From contig NZ_MVHF01000052.1 in NCBI RefSeq assembly GCF_002086485.1, positions 1-56,537 on the forward strand: DNA of 56,537 nucleotides, in the 5' to 3' direction. Each line of letters opens with the position of its first letter. Position 1 is the stretch's first letter. The notes beneath the pieces are model-generated. The model was not told where the DNA came from, did not search any database, and worked only from the letters and a program-made list of their open reading frames with translations. The position numbers and the translations under genes were made by a program. This stretch comes from Mycobacterium aquaticum. GTDB lineage: Bacteria > Actinomycetota > Actinomycetes > Mycobacteriales > Mycobacteriaceae. Positions 23,593 to 32,007 of the stretch are shown in pieces.

Positions 23593-25526
23593 GTGACATC
23601 CCATCCGGCGCACTCGACGCCGGAGAATCCAGGGCCGTCAGTCTGCTGGCCCGCGTGATCCTGCCGCGACCGGGCGAGCCGCTCGACGTCCGCAAGCTCT
23701 ACCTCGACGAGGACCCGACCAACGCGCGTCGGGCACATGCGCCCAGCCGCACGACGCTGGAGATCGGCCCGGAATCCGGGATCTCGTTCGCGACCTACTT
23801 CAACGCGTTTCCGGCCAGCTACTGGCGGCGCTGGTCGACTCTGACGTCGGTGGTGCTGCGGGTCGAGTTGACCGGCAGCGCGCGCGTCGACGTGTACCGC
23901 TCCAAGGCCACCGGCGCGCGCATCACCGTCGGCGGCGCACCGGTCTCCAGCGGCGACTCCGATGAGCCCGCGAGCGTCGAGTTCGAGATCGACCTGACGC
24001 CGTTCGAGGACGGCGGCTGGATCTGGTTCGACATCACCACCGACACCAAGGTGACGGTGCACAGCGCGGGCTGGTACGCGCCGAGTCCCGCCCCGGGCCG
24101 GGCCAATGTCGCCGTCGGCATCCCGACCTTCAACCGGCCCGCGGACTGCGTCAACGCGCTGGCCGCACTCACCTCCGACCCGCTCGTCGACGAGGTGATC
24201 TGCGCGGTCATCGTGTCCGATCAGGGCACCAGCAAGGCCAAGGACCATCCCGGATTCGAGGAAGCCGCTGCGGCGCTGGGCAACCGGCTCTCGATTCACA
24301 ACCAGCCGAACCTCGGCGGTTCCGGCGGATACAGCCGCGTGATGTACGAGGCGCTGAAGAACACCGACTGTGAGCAGATCCTGTTCATGGACGACGACAT
24401 CCGCATCGAGCCGGACTCGATCCTGCGCGCGCTGGCCATGAACCGGTTCGCCAAGGAGCCGACGCTGGTGGGCGGGCAGATGCTCAACCTGCAGGAGCCA
24501 TCGCACCTGCACATCATGGGCGAGGTGGTGGACCGCTCGAACTTCATGTGGTCGGCCGCGCCCAACGCCGAATACGACCACGACTTCGCCAAGTACGCCC
24601 TCGACGACGTCGACGCCTACCGCAGCAAGCTGCTGCACCGCCGCATCGACGTCGACTTCAACGGCTGGTGGATGTGCATGATCCCGCGGCAGGTGGCCGA
24701 AGAGGTCGGCCAGCCGCTGCCGTTGTTCATCAAGTGGGACGACTGCGAATACGGGCTGCGCGCCGCCGAGCACGGCTACCGCACGGTCACCCTGCCGGGC
24801 GCGGCGATCTGGCACATGGCCTGGAGCGACAAGGACGATGCCATCGACTGGCAGGCGTACTTCCACCTGCGCAACCGGTTGGTGATCGCCGCGATGCACT
24901 GGGACGGCGACATTCGGGGCCTGCTCGCCAGCCACCTCAAGGCAACCTTCAAACACCTTCTCTGCCTTGAATATTCGACGGTCGCCATCCAGAACCGGGC
25001 CATGGAGGACTTCCTGGCCGGGCCGGAGCACATCTTCTCGATCCTGGAGTCGGCGCTGCCCGACATCCGCAAGATGCGCTCGCAGTACCCGGACGCCGTC
25101 GTGCTTCCCGGTGCCACCGCGCTGCCGCCCGCGTCGGATCTCAAGCGCAAGAAGGTCCGCATCCCGGTCTCCAAGGCCGCCATCGCGGTCCGGCTGGCCC
25201 GCGGCGTCGCCAACCAGCTGCGCGAGGCTGATCCCGAAACCCACGTCCGGCCGCAGATCAACGTGGCGACCCAGGACGCCCGGTGGTTCTCGCTGTGCAT
25301 GGTCGACGGTGTCACCGTCACCACCGCCGACGGCCGCGGTGTCGTCTACCGCCAGCGTGACCGCGCGAAAATGTTTGCGCTGCTGCGTGCTTCGCTGCGT
25401 CAGCAGCTGCGGATAGCCCGCCAGTTCGACCGCATGCGCAAGGTGTACCGCGATGCGTTGCCGACCCTGTCGAGCACCCAGAAGTGGGAGACCGTGCTGC
25501 TCGCCGAATCCGGCGAGAAGGCCTGA
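23589..25526 (+). CDS. glfT2: Galactofuranosyltransferase GlfT2
   Basis: Bifunctional galactofuranosyltransferase that extends the galactan with alternating beta-1,5 and beta-1,6 Galf units on the inner membrane, using UDP-Galf from glf. It is a 645-aa GT2-fold enzyme. A beta-rich N-terminal domain (about 1-170) precedes the GT-A domain, which starts GRANVAVGIPTFNRP. The metal-binding DDD motif is FMDDDIRIEP (about 268-270) and the catalytic WDD motif is KWDDCEYGLRAAEHG (about 384-385). A helical C-terminal domain completes it. The start overlaps glf by 4 nt. PAP2, ubiA and aftB follow closely, forming the arabinogalactan operon. Confidence 0.97.
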   Translation: MSDIPSGALDAGESRAVSLLARVILPRPGEPLDVRKLYLDEDPTNARRAHAPSRTTLEIGPESGISFATYFNAFPASYWRRWSTLTSVVLRVELTGSARVDVYRSKATGARITVGGAPVSSGDSDEPASVEFEIDLTPFEDGGWIWFDITTDTKVTVHSAGWYAPSPAPGRANVAVGIPTFNRPADCVNALAALTSDPLVDEVICAVIVSDQGTSKAKDHPGFEEAAAALGNRLSIHNQPNLGGSGGYSRVMYEALKNTDCEQILFMDDDIRIEPDSILRALAMNRFAKEPTLVGGQMLNLQEPSHLHIMGEVVDRSNFMWSAAPNAEYDHDFAKYALDDVDAYRSKLLHRRIDVDFNGWWMCMIPRQVAEEVGQPLPLFIKWDDCEYGLRAAEHGYRTVTLPGAAIWHMAWSDKDDAIDWQAYFHLRNRLVIAAMHWDGDIRGLLASHLKATFKHLLCLEYSTVAIQNRAMEDFLAGPEHIFSILESALPDIRKMRSQYPDAVVLPGATALPPASDLKRKKVRIPVSKAAIAVRLARGVANQLREADPETHVRPQINVATQDARWFSLCMVDGVTVTTADGRGVVYRQRDRAKMFALLRASLRQQLRIARQFDRMRKVYRDALPTLSSTQKWETVLLAESGEKA

Positions 25527-25527
25527 G

Positions 25528-26058
25528 ATGGCCGACGCGCCGCGCGGCGAGGACGCCGTGCTGGTAGCCGTTCAGTCGGCACTGGCAGGTCGCACCGGTG
25601 TACTCGCCGGGGCGCGCGCGCTGTCCCACTTCGGTGAGCACAGCCTGGGCTGGGTCGGCCTGGCCACGGTGGGCGCGCTGGTGCAGCCGTCCAAGCGTCG
25701 GTCCTGGATTGCGGTGGGCGCCGGTGCCTTCCTGGCACACGCCGCTGCGGTGGTGATCAAGCGGGTGGTACGCCGTGAGCGTCCACACCACCCCGACATC
25801 GCGGTGAACGTGGGGACCCCGAGCCGGCTGAGTTTCCCGTCCGCGCACGCCACCTCGACCACCGCGGCCGCGGTGCTGCTGGCCCAGACCACCGGTCTGC
25901 CGCTGCCCGTGGTCCTGGTGCCGCCGATGGCGCTGTCGCGGCTGGTGCTCGGCGTGCACTACCCGACCGATGTGCTCACCGGCGTGGCCGTCGGTGCCCT
26001 GGTGGGGAAGGCGGTCGGTACAGCGGTGAACCGGGATTCTGGGGTCGAAGGAGACTGA
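25528..26058 (+). CDS. PAP2-family membrane phosphatase (Rv3807c-like)
   Basis: A 176-aa membrane phosphatase with all three PAP2 motifs: KRVVRRERP (KxxxxxxRP), PSAHAT (PSGH-type) and SRLVLGVHYPTD (SRxxxxxHxxxD), with about four hydrophobic segments. It starts 1 nt after the glfT2 stop, and ubiA follows within 6 nt. In mycobacteria this gene has been proposed to remove the 5-phosphate from decaprenylphosphoryl-5-phosphoribose made by UbiA, a step in decaprenylphosphoryl-arabinose supply. That assignment rests on position and family and is not proven here. Confidence 0.92.
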   Translation: MADAPRGEDAVLVAVQSALAGRTGVLAGARALSHFGEHSLGWVGLATVGALVQPSKRRSWIAVGAGAFLAHAAAVVIKRVVRRERPHHPDIAVNVGTPSRLSFPSAHATSTTAAAVLLAQTTGLPLPVVLVPPMALSRLVLGVHYPTDVLTGVAVGALVGKAVGTAVNRDSGVEGD

Positions 26059-26064
26059 TGAGCG

Positions 26065-26997
26065 ATGAGCACAGCCCGGATGAGTGAGGAAGCCGAGCCG
26101 ACTTCCGGCCCGCCCAAGAACGTGGTGAGCGGTGCCATCAAGGCGATGCGCCCGCGCCAGTGGGTCAAGAACCTGCTGGTGCTGGCCGCGCCGATGGCGG
26201 CGCTGGGCGGCGGCGTGCACTACAACTACGCCGACCTGGCCTACAACGTGTCGATCGCGTTCGTGGTGTTCTGCCTGGCGTCGTCGTCGATCTACCTGAT
26301 CAACGACGCCCGCGACGTCGAGGCGGACCGGGCGCACCCGACCAAACGGTTCCGACCGATCGCGGCAGGCGTCGTGCCGGAGTGGCTGGCCTACCTGCTG
26401 GCGGTGGTGCTCGCTGCGGCGTCGTTGGGCATCTCGTGGTCGCTGACCCCGAACCTGGCCCTGGTGATGGCGATCTACGTGGCCATCCAGCTGGCGTACT
26501 GCTTCGGGCTGAAACACCAAGCGGTGCTGGACATCTGCATCGTGTCGTCCGGATTCCTGATCCGCGCCATCGCCGGTGGTGTGGCCACCGGGATCCCGCT
26601 GTCGCAGTGGTTCCTGCTCGTCATGGCGTTCGGGTCACTGTTCATGGCATCGGGCAAGCGGTACGCCGAACTGCAGCTGGCCGAACGCACCGGCGCCAAG
26701 ATCCGCAAGTCGCTGGAGAGCTACACCACCACGTATCTGCGCTTCGTCTGGACGCTGGCGGCCACCGCGGTGGTGGTCTGCTACGGACTGTGGGCCTTCG
26801 AGCGTGACCGGGTGGTCGGCTCGTCGTGGTTCGCCATCTCGATGATCCCGTTCACCATCGCCATCCTGCGCTACGCGGTCGACGTCGATGGCGGCATCGC
26901 AGGCGAACCCGAGGAGATCGCACTGCGGGACCGGGTTCTGCAGCTGCTGGCTGTGGCGTGGATCGGGACCATCGGTGCTGCCATCGCTTTCAGCTGA
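26065..26997 (+). CDS. ubiA: Decaprenyl-phosphate phosphoribosyltransferase (UbiA family)
   Basis: A 310-aa multi-pass membrane prenyltransferase-fold enzyme (Rv3806c type). It transfers 5-phosphoribose from PRPP to decaprenyl phosphate, the first step of the arabinose donor DPA. The aspartate-rich motif is INDARDVEADR (NDxxDxxxD, about 80-88), preceded by AMRPRQWVKNLLVL; about nine hydrophobic helices follow. ATG at 26065 has GAAGGAGA upstream. ATG at 26080 (MSEEAEP) resembles the M. tuberculosis N-terminus and is an alternative. It lies between PAP2 and aftB in the operon and is a known ethambutol-resistance-related locus in M. tuberculosis. Confidence 0.94.
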   Translation: MSTARMSEEAEPTSGPPKNVVSGAIKAMRPRQWVKNLLVLAAPMAALGGGVHYNYADLAYNVSIAFVVFCLASSSIYLINDARDVEADRAHPTKRFRPIAAGVVPEWLAYLLAVVLAAASLGISWSLTPNLALVMAIYVAIQLAYCFGLKHQAVLDICIVSSGFLIRAIAGGVATGIPLSQWFLLVMAFGSLFMASGKRYAELQLAERTGAKIRKSLESYTTTYLRFVWTLAATAVVVCYGLWAFERDRVVGSSWFAISMIPFTIAILRYAVDVDGGIAGEPEEIALRDRVLQLLAVAWIGTIGAAIAFS

Positions 26998-27025
26998 CCC
27001 CACCAACGCCCGCCGGTGGCCCGGC

Positions 27026-29029
27026 GTGACCGACCTGCGCAGGCGGGCCGGGGGCCTGGGCGAGCGTTTGGAGAACTGGCCTGCGTTCCCGTACCACCTG
27101 TCGGTGCGGATCAGCCTGTGGGTCGGCGTCGTGGTGGTCGCCGGGCTGTTCGGGTGGGGCGCCTGGCAACGCCGGTGGATCGCCGACGACGGCCTGATCG
27201 TGCTGCGCACGGTGCGAAACCTGTTGGCCGGCAACGGACCGGTCTTCAATGCCGGCGAGCGCGTCGAGGCCAACACCTCGACGGCGTGGACCTACCTGGT
27301 GACCCTCGGGGCCTGGATCGGCGGCCCGCTGCGGCTGGAGTACGTGGTGCTGGTGCTGGCCCTGGTGCTGAGCGTGCTCGGTGTGGTGTTCGTGATGCTG
27401 GGTACCGGCCGCCTCTACGCGCCCAGCCTGCGGGGCCGTCGCGCACTGCTGCTGCCTGCAGGCGCGCTGGTCTACATCGCGATCCCGCCGGCCCGCGATT
27501 TCGCCACCTCGGGGCTCGAAAGTGGTTTGGCGCTGGCTTATCTCGGCTTGCTCTGGTGGATGATGGTGTGCTGGTCGCAGGCGCTGCGGGCACATCCCGA
27601 TCAGCAGCGGGGGCACCAGAACATCACGGGTTCGGCCTTCGAGGGCTCGCTGGCGTTCGTCGCAGGGCTCAGCGTGCTGATCCGCCCGGAGCTGGCGCTG
27701 CTCGGCGGCGGGCTGCTGGTCATGATGCTGGTGGCCGCGCGCGGTTGGCGCCGCCGGACGCTCATCGTGGTCGCGGGCGGGCTACTGCCGGTGGGTTACC
27801 AGATCTTCCGGATGGGTTACTACGGCCTGCTGGTGCCCGGCACCGCGGTGGCCAAGGACGCCTCGGGGTCCAAATGGGCCCAGGGCTTCGTCTACCTGAC
27901 CAACTTCAATCACCCCTACCTGCTGTGGGTGCCTGCGGTGCTGCTGGTGCTGCTCGGAATGGTGTTGTTGGCCACCAGGACTCGTCCGTGGTGGGTCCGG
28001 CGGCAGGTGCCGCGGGGCTACGGCTGGCTGCCGCGGACGATCCAAAGTCCGCCCGCCATCGTCATTTTCATGGTGGCCAGCGGGTTCCTGCAGGCGGTGT
28101 ACTGGGTGCGCCAAGGCGGTGACTTCATGCACGGCCGGGTGCTGCTGGCTCCGGTGTTCTGCATGCTGGCCCCGGTCGCGGTGATCCCGGTGGTGCTGCC
28201 CGACGGCACGAAGTTCACCCGGGAGACCGGTTATCTGTTGGCCGCCGCCACCAGCGTGCTGTGGGCCGCGGTCGTCGGCTGGTCGATCTGGGCGGCCAAC
28301 TCACCGGGGCTCGGCGCCGACGCCACGCGGGTCACCTATTCCGGCATCGTCGACGAGCGGCGCTTCTACTCGCAGGCCACCGGTCACGCGCATCCGCTGA
28401 CCGCTGCGGACTACCTGGACTACCCGCGCATGCGGGCGGTCCTCACGGCCATCAACAACACTCCCGACGGTGCCCTGCTGCTGCCGTCGGGCAACTACGA
28501 CGTGTGGGATGTGGTGCCCGCCCTGCCGCCGCCGCCGGGCCTCACGCCGTCGGAGCGCAGGGCGCTGGTAACTCCGCACACAGTGTTTTTCACCAACCTC
28601 GGCATGGTCAGCATGAACACCGGGCTCAACGTGCGGGTCATCGATCAGATCGGGCTGGCAAACCCCTTGGCGATGCACACGCGGCGCCTGACCGACGGTC
28701 GCATCGGCCACGACAAGAACCTGTTCCCGGACTGGGCGGTTGCCGAGGGGCCGTTCCTCAAGGAACACCCGTATGTCCCGCCGTATCTGGACGAGGACTG
28801 GATCACCGAAGCCGGGGTGGCGTTGACGTGTCCGGACACCGACTCGATGCTGAATTCTCTGCGCGGCGAGATGGGCCCGCGACGGTTCCTGTCGAACCTC
28901 ACGCACGCCTACGAATTCACCAAGTACCGGATCGACCGCGTGCCGTTGTACGAGATCAACCGGTGTGGCCTGCAACCGCCGCCGACCAAGGTGCCGCCGT
29001 ACACGGGCATGCCCGCAACCGGTCCGTAG
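27026..29029 (+). CDS. aftB: Terminal beta-1,2-arabinofuranosyltransferase AftB
   Basis: A GT-C membrane glycosyltransferase adding the terminal beta-1,2-Araf residues of arabinan, using decaprenylphosphoryl-arabinose on the periplasmic side. It is a 667-aa protein with about ten hydrophobic helices and a soluble C-terminal domain (from about residue 430, e.g. GNYDVWDVVPALPPP). The conserved segment RRWIADDGLIVLRTVRNLLA near the N-terminus carries the acidic DD pair typical of GT-C enzymes. I chose GTG at 27026 (VTDLRRRAGG), 28 nt after the ubiA stop; GTG at 27104 (VRISLWVGVV) is closer to the shorter M. tuberculosis start. The frame also extends back into ubiA, but that part is a shadow. Confidence 0.93.
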   Translation: MTDLRRRAGGLGERLENWPAFPYHLSVRISLWVGVVVVAGLFGWGAWQRRWIADDGLIVLRTVRNLLAGNGPVFNAGERVEANTSTAWTYLVTLGAWIGGPLRLEYVVLVLALVLSVLGVVFVMLGTGRLYAPSLRGRRALLLPAGALVYIAIPPARDFATSGLESGLALAYLGLLWWMMVCWSQALRAHPDQQRGHQNITGSAFEGSLAFVAGLSVLIRPELALLGGGLLVMMLVAARGWRRRTLIVVAGGLLPVGYQIFRMGYYGLLVPGTAVAKDASGSKWAQGFVYLTNFNHPYLLWVPAVLLVLLGMVLLATRTRPWWVRRQVPRGYGWLPRTIQSPPAIVIFMVASGFLQAVYWVRQGGDFMHGRVLLAPVFCMLAPVAVIPVVLPDGTKFTRETGYLLAAATSVLWAAVVGWSIWAANSPGLGADATRVTYSGIVDERRFYSQATGHAHPLTAADYLDYPRMRAVLTAINNTPDGALLLPSGNYDVWDVVPALPPPPGLTPSERRALVTPHTVFFTNLGMVSMNTGLNVRVIDQIGLANPLAMHTRRLTDGRIGHDKNLFPDWAVAEGPFLKEHPYVPPYLDEDWITEAGVALTCPDTDSMLNSLRGEMGPRRFLSNLTHAYEFTKYRIDRVPLYEINRCGLQPPPTKVPPYTGMPATGP

Positions 29030-29329
29030 TTTGCGCGGCGACGCGTCGGCGGCGATAGACCACAAACCTGGGATTTGGCTGTCAGTGGGTTGGTCTGTTT
29101 GGGTAACGCTAGGCCGTCATGGCCCGATACGTAATCGGGCACCCGTGCGTCCGCTTGCGGTGTGCCTGATGTTCTGCCCTGATCGCACTTTGGGCGACTG
29201 AGTGTGACCAGGGCAGACAGCTGCTGAAAAGAAGAAAATGGCCTCGATGTGGTTGACTACACGGGCACGTGAGCCGGTTACGTCCGCTGAATTGACGTGC
29301 GGCATACGACAGATGAGATAGGGAGCGGT
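29030..29329. promoter_or_regulatory. 300-bp aftB-fbpA intergenic region with two hairpins
   Basis: This stretch has no convincing gene. It holds two inverted repeats: GCCCGAT-ACGTA-ATCGGGC at 29122-29140, and a long hairpin at 29174-29216. The first could end the galactan/arabinan transcript. The fbpA promoter lies further right, and GGGAG precedes the fbpA ATG. The stretch GCTGAAAAGAAGAAAATGGC (29222-29241) is unusually A-rich for this genome, and a separate promoter for the highly expressed fbpA is expected there. Confidence 0.55.
29174..29216. repeat. Long imperfect hairpin in the fbpA leader/promoter region
   Basis: CTGCCCTGATCGCAC (29174-29188) pairs with GTGTGACCAGGGCAG (29202-29216): 13 of 15 Watson-Crick pairs, one G-U wobble, one A-C mismatch, 13-nt loop. 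It lies about 145 nt after aftB and 113 nt before fbpA. It could be a terminator or an operator/leader structure. Confidence 0.6.
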
Positions 29330-30337
29330 ATGAAGTTCGTTGGGAAGATGCGCGGCGCAGCGGCAGGTCTGTCGCGCCGGCTGACGGTTGCGGTCGCGGC
29401 AGCGGCCCTGCTGCCTGGCCTGGTAGGCGTCGCGGGTGGCTCGGCGACTGCTGGGGCTTTCTCTCGCCCGGGTCTGCCGGTCGAGTATCTCGACGTTCCG
29501 TCGGCAGCGATGGGACGTGACATCCGCGTGGAGTTCCAGAGCGGCGGCCCGGGTGCTCCGGCGCTGTACCTGCTCGACGGTATGCGCGCACGCGACGACC
29601 AGAACGGCTGGGACATCGAGCTCCCCACGTTCGAATGGTTCCTGAACTCCGGCATCTCCGTCGTGATGCCCGTCGGTGGCCAGTCCAGCTTCTACACCGA
29701 CTGGTACAAGCCGGCGTGTGGCAGCAAGGACGGCGGCTGCAAGACCTACAAGTGGGAAACCTTCCTGAGCTCGGAGCTGCCCGCATGGCTGCAGGCCAAC
29801 CGGCAGGTCAAGCCGACCGGTAGCGCCATCGTCGGTCTGTCGATGGCCGGTTCGTCCGCGCTGATCCTGTCGATGAACCACCCCGAGCAGTTCATCTACG
29901 CCGCTTCCCTGTCCGGCACCTTGAACCCGTCCGAGGGCTGGTGGCCCATGCTGATCAGCGTCTCGATGGGTGACGCCGGTGGCTACAAGGCCGACGACAT
30001 GTGGGGTTCGACGGGCGATCCGAACAACGCCTGGAAGGCCAACGACCCGACCGTGAACGTCGGCAAGATCGCTGCCCAGGGCACCCGCCTGTGGATCTAC
30101 TGCGGTAACGGCAAGCCGAACGAGTCCGGTGGCACCGACGTCCCCGCGAAGTTCCTCGAGGGCTTCCTGTGCCGCACCAACACCACCTTCCAGGAGAAGT
30201 ACCTCGCCGCTGGTGGCCAGAACGCGGTGTTCAACTTCCCCCAGAGCGGTACCCACGCGTGGGTCTACTGGGGCCAGCAGCTGCAGGCCATGAAGCCTGA
30301 CCTGCAGCGTGTGCTGGGTGCCACTCCGACCGCCTGA
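29330..30337 (+). CDS. fbpA: Antigen 85 mycolyltransferase
   Basis: A secreted mycolyltransferase of the antigen 85 complex. It moves mycolate between trehalose monomycolate molecules to form trehalose dimycolate and onto arabinogalactan; it also binds fibronectin. The 335-aa precursor has a long signal peptide ending TATAGA, with mature FSRPGLPVEYL. The nucleophile is in VGLSMAG (Ser171 of the precursor, mature Ser128; the M. tuberculosis number shifts by two because of a small insertion in CGSKDGGC). The acid lies in FLEGF and the His in SGTHAWVYWG. ATG at 29330 follows GGGAG. It stands alone between the aftB operon and fbpD. Confidence 0.96.
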   Translation: MKFVGKMRGAAAGLSRRLTVAVAAAALLPGLVGVAGGSATAGAFSRPGLPVEYLDVPSAAMGRDIRVEFQSGGPGAPALYLLDGMRARDDQNGWDIELPTFEWFLNSGISVVMPVGGQSSFYTDWYKPACGSKDGGCKTYKWETFLSSELPAWLQANRQVKPTGSAIVGLSMAGSSALILSMNHPEQFIYAASLSGTLNPSEGWWPMLISVSMGDAGGYKADDMWGSTGDPNNAWKANDPTVNVGKIAAQGTRLWIYCGNGKPNESGGTDVPAKFLEGFLCRTNTTFQEKYLAAGGQNAVFNFPQSGTHAWVYWGQQLQAMKPDLQRVLGATPTA

Positions 30338-30373
30338 TCAGGCGGGCCGGTAGCGGCCGAACACGATATTGAC

Positions 30374-30411
30374 GCTGACGGCGGCGATCCTCTGGGGTCG
30401 CCGCCGTCAGC
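30374..30411 (+). terminator. Perfect 14-bp stem terminator after fbpA
   Basis: GCTGACGGCGGCGA at 30374-30387 is exactly complementary to TCGCCGCCGTCAGC at 30398-30411, with a 10-nt loop. It starts 36 nt after the fbpA stop codon, is followed by CGTTTCC, and is well placed to end the fbpA transcript. Confidence 0.8.
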
Positions 30412-30451
30412 CGTTTCCATCGCCACCTGTGCGTGCGATGTGGTTCACTAC

Positions 30452-30505
30452 AACGGGTTCTGTGCTCCTCGCGTGCGCAACGGGTTCTGTGCTCCTCGCG
30501 TGCGC
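30452..30505. repeat. Perfect 27-bp tandem duplication upstream of fbpD
   Basis: A 27-base unit beginning AACGGGTTCTGTGCTCCTCG is present twice without change (30452-30478 and 30479-30505), 80 bp upstream of the fbpD start. A 16-base part of the unit, TGCTCCTCGCGTGCGC, also occurs at 12281-12296. Confidence 0.9.
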
Positions 30506-30585
30506 GGGGGTCTGTGCGGGGGCACTTTTCAGCAATGGGGTCCGATGGCTCTCCGGGAGTTCCCGGCGACAGGAGGGGTTCGAGG

Positions 30586-31488
30586 ATGAGGCATGGGTTG
30601 ATTGCCGTGCGAGCGGTCCTGTTGGCCGCGGTTCTGGCGGCCGGGCTGTGGACCACCTCGGCCCTCTCCGGCGCCCCCGCCCGAGCAGACGGTGTCGAGT
30701 ACCTGATGGTGCCCTCGGCGGCCATGGGCCGCGACATCCCGGTGGCGTTCCAGGGCGGTGGGCCGCACGCGGTGTTCCTCCTCGACGCCTTCAACGCCGC
30801 TCCCGACGTGAGCAACTGGGTCAACGCCGGTCATGCCATGAGCACGCTCGCTGGCCGCGGCATCTCGGTGGCCGCCCCGGCGGGCGGCGCGTGGAGCCTC
30901 TACACCAACTGGGAGCAGGACGGTAGCAAGCAGTGGGAGACCTTCCTCGCCGATGAGCTGCCGAACTGGCTGGCCGCCAACAAGGGCCTGGCCCCGGGCG
31001 GACACGGCATCGTCGGTGTCTCGCAGGGCGGGACGGCGGCAGTGACGCTCGCCGCATTTCACCCGGACCGGTTCCGGTTCGCGGGTTCGCTGTCGGGCTT
31101 CCTGACGCCGTCGGCCACCACGCTCAACGGCGCGATCACGGCCGGGCTCGCGCAGTACGGCGGCGTCGACAGCTACGGAATGTGGGGCGCGCCGCAGCTC
31201 GGCCGCTGGAAGTGGCGGGATCCCGACGTGCACGTGCAGCTGCTCGCCGACGCCAACACCCGGCTGTGGGTGTACACCCCCAACACCATGACGTGCAGTG
31301 ATCCGGCCGCGATGATCGGCGTGTGCGACCAGGCCCAGGGCAGCAACCGGGCGTTCTACTCGCACTACCGCGGCGTGGGCGGCAGCAACGGACACTTCGA
31401 CTTCCAGGGCGGCGGCCAGCACGACTGGGGCAGCTGGGCGCCGCAGCTTGCGCAGATGTCTGGTGAACTGGTGGCCACCATCAAGTAG
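30586..31488 (+). CDS. fbpD: MPT51 / antigen 85-like secreted protein
   Basis: A 300-aa secreted protein of the antigen 85 superfamily, MPT51/FbpD branch, next to fbpA as in M. tuberculosis (Rv3803c). It has a signal peptide ending APARADG. The fold is that of antigen 85 (VEYLMVPSAAMGRDIPVAF, FHPDRFRFAGSLSGFL). M. tuberculosis MPT51 lacks the nucleophile serine and is thought to bind carbohydrate or fibronectin. Here the elbow reads IVGVSQGGT with a Ser, and a His is kept in QHDWGSW, but no Glu is seen at the acid position. Activity is therefore uncertain. ATG at 30586 follows a strong AGGAGGGG. Confidence 0.9.
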   Translation: MRHGLIAVRAVLLAAVLAAGLWTTSALSGAPARADGVEYLMVPSAAMGRDIPVAFQGGGPHAVFLLDAFNAAPDVSNWVNAGHAMSTLAGRGISVAAPAGGAWSLYTNWEQDGSKQWETFLADELPNWLAANKGLAPGGHGIVGVSQGGTAAVTLAAFHPDRFRFAGSLSGFLTPSATTLNGAITAGLAQYGGVDSYGMWGAPQLGRWKWRDPDVHVQLLADANTRLWVYTPNTMTCSDPAAMIGVCDQAQGSNRAFYSHYRGVGGSNGHFDFQGGGQHDWGSWAPQLAQMSGELVATIK

Positions 31489-31543
31489 CTGCGGCCAATT
31501 CGGTTGTACCGGGGCAACTTTTGGCAGCCGGTACCGTGGAGTC

Positions 31544-31999
31544 GTGCAACGCTCGGTACGGTCGGCCACCCTGGTTCTCGCGGTGTCCGCTTCGTCGTTG
31601 CTGACCGGCTGTGGCGCGGGCAGCGACATGATGGAACCTCTGGCGTTGCCGACATCGCAGATCAACGACGCACACGCCCAGTCGGGTGACCTCGTGTCGG
31701 TACCGACCGCCCCGGCCGTCAACGCCCAGCAGCGGTCCTACCTCGACGCGTTGGCCGCTGCGGGCGTGAAGCCGTCGAGCGATCTTCAAGCCCTGACCAT
31801 CGGGTCTTACGTCTGTCAGGCGCGGGCCGCGAAGCAGAATGATCAGGCGGTGTGGGATCTTGTGCTACCTCTGGTGCGCAGCGATGTGCGCGCCAACCAC
31901 GTGGTGGACGGCAGCGCGTCAGTCGGGGACGAATCCAACGGTGAAGTCGCCGCCGCGGCCTCCGATTACATCCGCATCGCAACCGAACAACTCTGCTAG
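31544..31999 (+). CDS. DUF732-like lipoprotein
   Basis: A 151-aa predicted lipoprotein. The GTG start gives VQRSVRSATLVLAVSASS and a lipobox LLTGC (Cys23). The remainder resembles the DUF732 family of small secreted mycobacterial proteins: QQRSYLDALAAAGV, SYVCQARAA and a terminal Cys (YIRIATEQLC) probably in a disulfide. Function unknown. It sits between fbpD and culp6 on the same strand; culp6 starts 8 nt after its stop, so it is probably co-transcribed with culp6. Confidence 0.8.
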   Translation: MQRSVRSATLVLAVSASSLLTGCGAGSDMMEPLALPTSQINDAHAQSGDLVSVPTAPAVNAQQRSYLDALAAAGVKPSSDLQALTIGSYVCQARAAKQNDQAVWDLVLPLVRSDVRANHVVDGSASVGDESNGEVAAAASDYIRIATEQLC

Positions 32000-32007
32000 C
32001 AGGAGAC

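Noticed and set aside
26888..27025. A longer AftB start inside ubiA
   Set aside because: The first 46 residues are a frame-shifted reading of ubiA and show no membrane or GT-C pattern.
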